In this document: positions 49,701 to 58,213 of the stretch, piece by piece
Position numbering within the stretch: the first letter of the stretch is position 1
Layout: every line of letters starts with the position of its first letter
Assembly: GCA_949987705.1 (NCBI GenBank)
Contig: OX465283.1
Span: forward strand, 10,334,207 to 10,398,206
Direction: 5' to 3'
Source of the DNA: Thereva unica
Taxonomy: Eukaryota > Arthropoda > Insecta > Diptera > Therevidae
Length of the DNA: 64,000 nucleotides
Program-made: the position numbers and the translations under genes
Notes under the pieces: model-generated
What the model was told of the DNA's origin: nothing
Seen by the model: only the letters and a program-made list of their open reading frames with translations
Databases searched by the model: none

Positions 49701-52700
49701 TCTATTGCAGATCGCCAGAAGAAGAGAACTTCCTAATGGCAACAGGCTGCCATCGTTCAACAATGGTCCGAAGTAAAACCTCAATTCTATCACAATCTCA
49801 TATGGAAAATTTCCGTCCTTCAAATCGATCTAGTACAATACTTCAACAATATAAAAAATCTCTGCAGCAAATTGGCACAGACAGTTCGGCCGGGGCAAGG
49901 AATGTTATCTCGCATCTACCAAAATCACTATCGACTAAATTTCGCTTAGATAGGCTACTATCATCGTCCAAAGAGGATGTACACTCACAATCAGCCACGG
50001 ATAGTACGAAATCTGGACATACGAGTCAATCTAGCTCATCTCGTCCGTCCAAAAATAGTTTACATTTAGATTTGAAGAATACAACGACGACACCAAAAAA
50101 TGGTTTTATACCCCAAGTGCCCTTTTCATGCCCAGATCCAGTTCCAAGTCCCCTAACTAATAATAATCCACAGCCATTACTATTAAGGTTGGTATATAAT
50201 CGATAATCGGCTGCAATAATCAATACTCACACACCGCGTTTCCATTTTGCAGTGACATCGATGTTCATTTAATAGAGCGTCTCATGGGTGCTGTAAGTTT
50301 CGGATATGGAATATTTCAACTGAGTGTTTCATTGTTACCGCCGAGCTTAATGAGGCTGATTAGCTTCTTCGGTTTCGAAGGCAATAAGAAGATTGGACTG
50401 TCTTGCCTGAACTATGCTAAAAGTACCGAGGATATGAGAGCTCCATTTGCAACGTATTCGTTAATAATTTCTCTCCATTATTACTATTCTATTTTACTTT
50501 GTTTTAGGTTAGCACTTCTTTGGTACTACACAATTGGATCTCAACTTTTCCATATGGATGGTAACAATATGCAAGACGAGATTCTAGCAGCTAAGCAAAT
50601 CTTAAAGGATTCAAAGAAGAATTATGCAACTTCAGCAATCTTTTTATTTTTTAGGGGAAGACTGAAAAGACTGCAAGTGAGTAATTTGATAGAACCAAGC
50701 ACCTCGTTATAAAATTACATCAATCGTCAGTATAGAGCAGACCCCGAAAAGACTCTAAGTCCCCCGAGTGCGACTTTCCATCGGTAAATCCAGCCATAGC
50801 GAATAAATGCGCCCGGTATTACTATAACATGCTCCGTCTACGGGTACTACAAAAATTGTAAAACAGGCCTGGCACGCTCCCACTGCAGGCACAAAAATCT
50901 TAAAATGCTCCGCTATAGATGCATGGACGTTTCTGTTATAGACGTGAATGTATTCGTAATCGACCATTCCAAACGCGAGTGTCGTTTTATCAAGCGGTCC
51001 CCCAACTAAGTACAACCACCTTCAATGCTGCTTAACCTATGCAATGGATCGAGAACCGGTCTATTAAGCATGCTAATGGCACCCTGGCTCGGTTTCTTCG
51101 TCGTATACCATTTTTTAGTCCCTTTAGTCTAGCAAAAGTGTGAGCTTACCGTGCTTCATTTATATTCCGCGCGTCTTTTACTGATACGTGCCTGTAGCGG
51201 GTTATATTTGGAAATCAGATTTTTTTTCTCAGACGTACCGTGCCTTAGTTGGATCTCATAGAGGCGTTTTTACGCTGTGCATGCCTGTTTCAGGCGAACG
51301 GACGAGTCTTAGTTTTACTCAAGTTTTTAGACTATACATACTCTAACGCCACTTCCAATCTCTACAAGGTACAGCTCCACGGTACTGCATCACAAGACTG
51401 GATCAGTATTTAACTTCCTACTACTCATCTCATCATTTGATTTAGGATGTTCGCCGGCATCAGTTGCGCCTCAGTCGTGGCTTCCAGCTACTTTTCAACG
51501 AATCGCCGACATTGAAAGAAAATATGCCCCACGTCCCGTTTTTCATTTGATCATTCCGGGCAAAACAGCGTAATCCTCTTTCCCATATTAAGTGTAAATC
51601 TGTGGTCTACCGCCCTTAGTAGACGTTAGATTGTCCGGTGCCATTACCGATGGTGACAGAACTAATCTATCTATTTTGGTATTATGAGGCGATAGCTTGT
51701 CTTGGCATCCAACGTTTGCTGCAAGTCAATCGAATAGGCGAGTGTGTTGTGCGGTTTTGGGTATTAGCGGTTTTTAAACGTCGGTTAACAAATTGTGTTG
51801 GTTACGAATGATAATTTTTAGCACGCGCTTGTTTGAGAGAGTGAGAGCGATTGGCGAGTGGAATGAAAAAATTCGTTTCCCTCGCGCGTGTAATGAACTG
51901 AAACGCAGTTGTTTACAAATTGTATAAGACAAAGTTAATTGAAAAATAGTTTGAAAGATTATTCGATAATTACTAGCTTAAACCTTCTCATACCGTCTCG
52001 CATGCCAGGCTCGCCTACTCGCTTAGTTCGTAACTGCAGGCATAGGCAGCATCTTTGCGATTGCGGACGCTTTATTCGCTGTATCCGCCAAGTGCTTTTG
52101 GAAGCAGAGTCTTGGTTCGATCATCACTCAAACTGTGACGGGATGATCCGCGGGATGATAATTTCACCTTTATGGCCTATACTTTCGTATGCTTGCTGAA
52201 AGTGGTACTGCTGCGGTAGAACAAGATATTCGAGTCACAACTTTATTTGTCACATCGCTTCGTTATTGATGTCACCAGATATCGTGACGCCTTGACACCA
52301 AAGTTATCCGCAAAGTTATATTATTTCGAGAGCGACCGACCTGCGAACTGTCTGAAGCGTAATATCAATTCATCATTACGGATATATGATAATCCACAGA
52401 AGATAAACCAAGGCAAATCAGGTTAAACCAAGGCAGGCAGGTTACCCTATACTCTTTTAGCCTCTCATCGTCCTATTCAAAAGAAATTCGACCACGATGT
52501 GGGCCAGATACTTCAGGATATCTAGCTTGAATGATGCCTAGACAATTTTGCTCTACCTTGCTTAATTGAAAACGCCGCCCGGTAAAATTGCGGAACATTT
52601 GTTCCTCTATATTGCGCCCTTGCCAAACTAATAGCTAGTCACATTTATGGCTTCGGTCGTAGTCTTAGCTTTTCTAAAACCGCTGCCATTGCTCGTTTGT

Positions 52701-54484
52701 CAAATCTCCCTTCGCCGCCAAGAGTAGTTTGTAACAAATTTGCTTCTCGAAGAGTTTGCCCGTGGTATTTAGAAAACATGTCGACCCATAAGTCTACTGT
52801 ACGAATCCACTAAGGGTTTTCTTAGTTAGTGAACTAGCACAAGCAGAAGAACCGCTTAGAGTTGGCCAATCCTGGCTTAGTGTAATTGATTAAAGTCCGA
52901 CCGGCAAGGGTCACTAAGCTAGTGAATGACAAAAGAGCCGGTTCTGGACCTATGAATACAATGTCAAAGCCCTGTCTAGGCCACGTTTGTGGATCCACTA
53001 CGCAGAGAATGTCACTCTCCTAAGGTAAGCTGTAAGTACTAGGGCATTATGTTGCCGGCGAGCTTCACTGTTCCATTTGGAATGCATTTTTTAACATTCT
53101 CCTTAGTTCATTATTTTCGCCAAGAAGTTTCCCGAACTCGTGGTGATTGCAGCTACTCTCTAGTTATCAATAACCTCTGCGACACTCACCTATCTCCGCA
53201 TTCCAGTATAAGTACAGAGGCCCCTCGTCGCAGTCTCGTAAGTTGCGACATAGAAGCGAATATGTGTGACCCTCTCCCTCGCGCAACTTGTCGATCTCAA
53301 GACTTGCAGGATTATTTTCTTAAGCATCTCCTCAACGAACTTCGAAACATCCTTCTAATTCTCTGTCCGGCACAGAAGATGATGGCATGGTGACATGGTG
53401 GTCACTAGGCTTGTACCCTCCACTCCTCAGTCTTTGGAGGTCTTTGGTCATCATATTACGAAAGAAAGTTATATCTTCTATTAGAGATCCCTTTTCGATT
53501 CCAAATCCTGATAGTCAATTTTATGATAAGCATCAACGTTTAGATAACAACAATTTATAATTTACTTATTCTTACATATTCTAGTGCAAGATAAACGTAG
53601 CAATCGAATTCTATGATGCTGCATACCGGATGTCAGCACAAAAGGAACTAAAATTGTTGTGCCTTCATGAAGTCGGTTGGTGTCGTCTTATACAGCTCGA
53701 TTTTGGCAATGCAATGTTACATTTCCACGAACTAAAGCTGGCCAGTAATTTTTCTAAAAGTTTCTACACATACATGTCTACAATATGCCAAGGTGCCTTT
53801 GGACGTTATGATAATATAATTAAACTAAGGACGGATATGTTGGAAATAATAAATAGACCTGGTCATAAGGTAAAGGCGGGACCGCGAAATGCAATACTGT
53901 TTTATATCATAAACGATTTGTTCCAGGAAACTCAAATAGATAAGTTCATCACGCGACGTGTTGAAAAGCTTCCATCAACAAGAGAACAAACCGAATTGTT
54001 TACGGAGAAATATTTCAAGTTTTTCGTTTATGAAATGTTATTTTTATGGAATACTCTTTACAGTTGCAGTCAAGAAGTGCTAGATTCTATAATTTCAGGT
54101 AAAGTTAAATAAGTTTTGTCAACAAAATAATAATGTTTGTTTTCCTATTCAGATTGTTCTGACTCTGATGATTCCATAAAGGAGCCATCAATTGGTCTTG
54201 CAAGCTTAATTTTAGGATCATGTCAAGTGAACATGAAGAATTTCACAGCAGCAATGGATGCATTCCGGAAGTGCATAGAAAAACGCGAGGGTGTTGAAGA
54301 GGACATCCATCTGTCAGCATTTGCCCATTATGAGCTAGCGATGCTGCTGATTAAGGAGCAAACAGACACTGCAAAGCAGGAGGCTAAAGCAATACTCAGT
54401 CATGCACAGCGATTTTTCAGGAATTATGACTTTGAAAGTCGACTCAGTGCACGGATCTACTCAGCTTTAAGGAATCTGCAATAA
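40767..54484 (+). CDS. TTC39C: Tetratricopeptide repeat protein 39C-like, nine exons
   Basis: Exons: 40767-40925, 49122-49354, 49427-49527, 49580-49655, 49711-50187, 50253-50453, 50508-50676, 53585-54098 and 54153-54484. All have GT/AG borders. They total 2262 nt, giving 753 residues and a stop. The amino end (WEYAKDGISLWLNND) and LRKAWKIYQQSYDQIYE fit the IML2/TTC39 family, nearest the C subtype. GAVSFGYGIFQLSVSLLPP and GFEGNKKIGL are the family signature, followed by helical TPR repeats to the C-terminus (SGKAR-type SARIYSALRNLQ). Exon 5 (about residues 190-348) adds a Ser/Thr/Gln-rich low-complexity insert, making it longer than the roughly 580-residue human TTC39C as I recall it. Mammalian TTC39 members are linked to lipid and cilia biology; the fly role is unknown. 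Introns 1 and 7 are swollen by TEs. Confidence 0.92.
41880..43960 (-). mobile_element. R1-like retrotransposon, ORF1 and start of ORF2, in TTC39C intron 1
   Basis: Read from high to low coordinate: a Lys-rich ORF1 start (43800-43690), then gag with RTTQKGHLLMELAASEGKTE and ECRDLDEITTKLEVCDAL. Next is a zinc-knuckle region (43196-43002) with SPKCLLCKGDKGKGEHDTHS and NSMCPVYREALKRRLR. Then comes ORF2 endonuclease, VLEEQIDVAIVCEKYRNLHS, GTSVIWTCGSRAVED and, farther down (about 42620-42480), STSVIDIIYVS-type sequence. The RT is not present. Stops and frameshifts are scattered. It is the only ORF1 recognised in the window. Confidence 0.85.
43961..46090. other. TTC39C intron 1, mostly unassigned
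   Basis: Contains a TCTAATCTAATCTAA repeat near 44309 and jockey-like 3' sequence near 44470-44590 (weak). Frames at 44847-45044 and 45117-45479 have no recognisable features. Otherwise AT-rich intron. Confidence 0.35.
46100..46400 (+). mobile_element. Jockey/I-like fragment
   Basis: Shares CCTCCAACAA-type and CGCAGATAAATAAAAT-type segments with 62030-62060 and 62590-62615. Those stretches follow a jockey-like endonuclease. No catalytic motif remains. Confidence 0.35.
46616..46869. mobile_element. MITE copy B, 254 bp, GGGGCC-GTTCGTGTATG ends
   Basis: Left end TGGGGCCGGTTCGTGTATG. Complement of right end AGGGGCCGGTTCGTGTATG. Same length as copy A at 31170-31423 with only scattered substitutions and no obvious indels. 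Copy B keeps better-paired termini. It lies in TTC39C intron 1. Confidence 0.88.
46990..48130 (+). mobile_element. I/LOA-like retrotransposon (RT end and RNase H) split by a MITE
   Basis: The plus strand reads GVVLDPKLNCTWNI, AFYACKTTFAKRED and VLWLYTAMVR-ILTYGVL, the RT C-terminal thumb. A 334 bp inverted-repeat element interrupts it at 47187. Beyond it, DIFKDSQASIKALDTV is the RNase H segment with the DSQA catalytic box, then a WVPW-RNIVGN-KAD equivalent. Stops show decay. It belongs to the intron 1 TE cluster of TTC39C. Confidence 0.75.
47187..47520. mobile_element. MITE, 334 bp, perfect 27 bp GGGGCCGTATTTGGTTTC ends
   Basis: The terminal inverted repeats match over at least 27 bp without mismatch (GGGGCCGTATTTGGTTTC, continuing TCGAGTCGA). 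Inside are further TTTGGTTT and TCGAC motifs. It interrupts a retrotransposon reading frame just after the TYGVL motif. No certain target duplication was found. No coding frame. Confidence 0.88.
48131..49121. other. End of TTC39C intron 1, unassigned
   Basis: TE-like composition to about 48.9 kb, then AT-rich intron to the ATTCCAG acceptor at 49121. A TAGTAGTAAGCTTRAT segment near 48291 also occurs near 8148. No motif assigns it to a family. Confidence 0.35.
50720..51300. other. First part of TTC39C intron 7, unassigned
   Basis: A minus frame of 86 residues (51015-50755) has no recognised motif. Composition suggests TE DNA. No other feature was seen. Confidence 0.3.
51420..51625 (-). mobile_element. 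R1-like ORF2 C-terminal zinc-binding remnant
   Basis: The minus strand reads LFCPE, a stop, then SNEKRDVGHIFFQCRRFVEK, and after another stop LEATTEAQLMPANIL. This is the C-terminal cysteine/histidine motif (C-PE-H-FF-C-RF) of R1-clade proteins. The rest of the element was not recognised nearby. It lies in TTC39C intron 7. Confidence 0.7.
51630..53584. other. Remainder of TTC39C intron 7, TE-like
   Basis: 52860-53060 has weak similarity to the minus-strand RNase H copy at 21.7 kb (GCCGGTTCTGGACC-ATGAAT versus GCCGTTTCTGGACCGATGAAT). Elsewhere nothing is assignable. The intron ends at the TATTCTAG acceptor, 53584. Confidence 0.4.
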
Positions 54485-54890
54485 GTTTGCGCCAGTAAAA
54501 TGGCTAAATGAAATCCACAACAACAAAAAAGACAATTGGTTTTATTCTAATGGTTGTACAATAATATTATAAACAAAATATTTCCCCCCTTCTCATAAGT
54601 GTAAATATACAAAATTTAATGAATTTGAAGTGTACCGTTTTTAGGCACCCTCAATATAGACATTAGGACCTGCGAACCAATTAGGTGAAAACTAAAAGAT
54701 ATTCGAGGCTGCTCTGTATTTTTACCGATTTAAGAGCTTGATGTTAGTGCAAACAGCATCTATTTGATGACCACTCTCCATAAAACAGAGCAGTTCGGAG
54801 TTTAAGACCATGAGGTTGACAGTGGTCGATCACCCTTTTCTGAACACGTGTTATACATTAATGTATGAGGCAACAGCCGAATATTGGGGC
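54485..54890 (+). other. TTC39C: TTC39C 3' UTR and flank
   Basis: AT-rich sequence follows the stop for about 130-170 bp. No canonical AATAAA was found; AATAATATTATAAA lies near 54560. After about 54640 the composition becomes TE-like. Confidence 0.4.
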
Positions 54891-54905
54891 TAGTTTCATT
54901 TTAAG

Positions 54906-55060
54906 TAAGATTTTAGGAGATCAAATGCTAGAACGGCCTCAGGGACCTTTGTTGGTGGCGGTACATCAAAGAGATAAATCCTGAGAAATGCCACCTGCGA
55001 TCTAAGTTCTTTCGATATGCTACCGGATCCTTGGAAGTGGATTCCAAGAAGATGACGACT
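54906..55060 (+). repeat. Repeat shared with 61160-61260
   Basis: GGAGATCAAATGCTAG, CTCAGGGACCTTTG and AAATCCTGAG closely resemble GGGGATCAAATGGTAG, TTCAGGGACCTTTA and AAGTCCTGAG at 61161-61230, in the same orientation. Both precede retrotransposon endonuclease sequence, so this may be a shared 5' leader. Confidence 0.5.
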
Positions 55061-55219
55061 ATACATCGGGTGACCCCTGGATGCCATTGTCTATTCAAGA
55101 GTGACAGACAGAGGAGGGTGAAGGGCGAGTCTTACCGCCTCAAAAGAAAAGAAATACCGGACTGGTCCTCCAGGTTGGGGGTTGGGCGGCAGGCTGATAA
55201 CCTTCCATCGTAAAAACCC

Positions 55220-57560
55220 ACCCCTCACGAATCCTCAAGCCAGCCCCCGGACAGGACGGACTCAACGGCAACGACTCAGGAAACGGAATATAGAATCCGA
55301 TCTTGGAACATGGAACGTCAGGATGCTCAACAGAACGGGTGCTCTGCGTTCGCTTTTATTAGTATGTATTTCAAAAATATATCATAAAAATCACAACTCT
55401 CCAAGAAACCAAATGTAGGGGTATAATGGATCTAAAAACCCACACGGTACTCTCCAGTAGATCGCCGAATGGAAGAAGAGAGTTTGGAGTTGCATTTATC
55501 GTAGAGAAGGAAATGAAATCACTGATTCTGGATTCAAGCTAGTACACAATAGAATATGCACGCTTCACATTAAAACAAGGCTACATAGCATTAGTCTCAC
55601 AAATGTCCATGTTCCCAAAGAAAACCAGTCAGATGAAGAGAAAGAGGAATTCTACCAATTCTACCAAGAGCTAACAAATGCCATCAAGTTAATACCGTCA
55701 AATGATCTTAAAATGGTGCTTGGGGATGTGAATGCCAAAGTAGGAAACGAAGAGAATTTCCAAGGGGTCATCGGAAAGCATAGCCTACACAACGCTACCA
55801 ATGACAATGGTAGTAGGTTGATCGAGCTCGCAAGCTCAAACTCAATGGTAGTAAGTTCAATAATGGAAAGACTGGAATGCTCAGGTCTAAACAAGGGAGT
55901 TGCGCTGAGGGCCTTCATCGATATCGAGGGAGCCTTCGACAATACATCCTTGGATACTATAGCTAGGGCTCTTAGTAGACGAAGACTAGGCAGCACTTTC
56001 TGCAACTGGGTTGACTCTATGCTAAGAACCCGCAAACTAATGGCCTCTCATGTTGAGGGGTCTCTGGAGGGCACCATAGCAAAAGGTTGTCCACAGGGAG
56101 GAGTTTTATCTCTACTTCTCTGGTGCCTTGTTGAAGATGAACTCCTACAGCTGCTCAAAGGAAACTTTTTCGCCCAAGATTACACGGACGAAGTCGTGAT
56201 AGTAGTTACAGGTGAAACTAAAGGAGCCATGCCAAGGCGCCTGCAGCAGGCACTAAATCTCTAGCTGGTGCGAGATCCTTTCACCAGGGAATGATCACTT
56301 CAGGGACTTTTGGAACCTACACTCGCAGGCAGAACTATAGGCTTTTCACAACAAGCCAAATATTTAGGAATGACGCTAGATGCCAAGCTCAACTGGAACC
56401 AGTACATGAACTGCCTCTCCATCACTGGGACCTTAGACGGCAGCGCTGGAGACTCTCCTCAATCTGGTACCCCTCCAGCTTGAGGTAGAGAGGTCCGCCA
56501 TAAACGCGGCGCTGCGGATGAAAGCGAATAATCACCTGGGCGCTGGTCTTGGGCGAGGTCATTCTATAATGATCAACATCATAGAAGAGATTCCGGAAAC
56601 GGGAATGCTATCGGACTGCATTTCAGCAATCTTCTGTGGACATACAGGATAGTCTAACCTGGACTTTTGCTCAAGTATTGCCGGGCGGACTAGTATGGTA
56701 CACGGATGGCTCTAAAACAGAGACAGATGTGGGCTTCGGAACCTGGAGTGAAAGCCCCATATTCAGCAGGGCGATAAGCCTAGGCACCCTAGCAACTGTC
56801 TTCCAAGCAGAGGTGTACGCTATGGAAACTTAAGAAGGGTCTACCAAAATAAACGGATTTTTATTTTCTTAGATGAAGCGGCAATTAGAGCGATAAGGTC
56901 CCGTAGCACCAAGTCGAAATTAGCTTGGGACTGCCAACATGCTCTTGATGAGCTGGGCGTTCTCAATCAAGTTACCCTTGTCTGGGTGCCGGAACACCGA
57001 GGCTTCAAAGGCAACGAAAGTGCGGATGCTCTGGCTAAACAGGGCTCCGATATTACATTTATCGGTCGAGAGCCGGCTATTGGGGCACTGTCCATCTTGC
57101 TGCAAAGAGCCTTGGCCGATCGGACTTTGATGAAATATACTGAACGCTGGAGAACCGCGTCTAGACTGGCCAACTCTAGGCGGTTCCTTCCTGTGCCGTC
57201 CCCTAAGACGGTCAAGAATTGTTAGGGCGCAGTAGGAATGATGTCAGGACACTTGTTGGCTGGATTACCGGACACTGTGCCCTAAATTACCACTTATGGA
57301 GAATAGGAAGGGCGGAGCACCCCACATGTAGGCTTTACCTGGAAGAGGATGAGTCTGCTCCCTCCGTTCTCTGTGAAAGCCCCGCAATAGCGAGGAGCAG
57401 GGTTTCTTTGTTCGAAGAGGCTCGAACCCTCAAGTCTAAGCGACAAGCCACTAGGCAGACTGCTGAACTTGTTCAAGCTATCTGGCCTACAAATATGAGG
57501 TATAGGGGTTGTAGTACAATAGACCAAATGAATAGCCGCAGTACCTTTGCACCCAATACT
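55220..57560 (+). mobile_element. Chimeric non-LTR retrotransposon: RTE-like EN joined to I/LOA-like RT and RNase H
   Basis: 5' part: DLGTWNVRMLNRTGALRSLL and MVLGDVNAKVGNEENFQGVI with IGKHSLHNATNDNGSRLIEL, an RTE/CR1-type endonuclease. At about 55860, within the same open frame, this passes directly into ECSGLNKGVALRAFIDIEGA and FDNTSLDTIARAL, the RT palm of an I/LOA-like element, then CPQGGVL and a corrupted ADD box (QDYTDEVVIV). RNase H follows with [38 protein letters not shown] and VWVPEHRGFKGNESADALA. The end has a Cys/His motif near HPTCRLYLEEDES. EN C-terminus and RT fingers are missing. Frameshifts follow 56260. Confidence 0.85.
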
Positions 57561-57579
57561 TGACACAGGAAAAAGGCCC

Positions 57580-58213
57580 CCACAAAATCCACCTCGTGCT
57601 CGTCTACTATAAAATAATTTTGGTCCTAGCAACTGATTTCTTCCGGATCCATGCCAGCAGACCTAGTTTGACCGAGTCCGAGGAATGCTTAAATTGTCTA
57701 ATCGGTTATGTGTTCTACTCCTAAAGATTTTATTTATCTGTGGGAACATGCTCGCGCTATTTGCCATCTGTCCAAGTACTTTTAACTCCCGTGATACCGC
57801 GACAGACCGCTCAATCACAAGCATCGTTTTGTTCGGTCTTCACCCCCCTTTAAATTAAATATAAACACAGTTTAATTTTTATTTAAATAAGATTAAAAGA
57901 TTTTATTTAATTTTTCTTTTATTATACAATTATAATTTCCTTACATCTCTATAAAAAAAAACACTCAAAAAAGAGGAACTTAAAAAAACTGCTTTACACA
58001 CTTTACATTGACGAAAGTTAAGCGATATTATTTCGTTGCTGCATTCAAGAAAAAAGAGACACGTTCTTATCCATAATACAAAAAAAAGAGAGAAAAATAT
58101 TTATAATACATTCGCACACAAATAAAAATCGCGCTCTCGCCCTAAAATATAATTATAAAAAAAAATAAAAAAAAAATTACGATAAAGAAGATGATCCTTA
58201 TTTTTTAAGATTT
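57580..58213 (-). other. Sirt7: Sirt7 3' UTR and intergenic flank
   Basis: From 58213 down to about 57850 the sequence is A/T-rich. AATAAA hexamers on the minus strand lie at 57907-57902 and 57883-57878, about 310-335 bp past the stop, and are plausible poly(A) signals. The rest, towards 57580, is mixed sequence before the retrotransposon. Confidence 0.5.
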
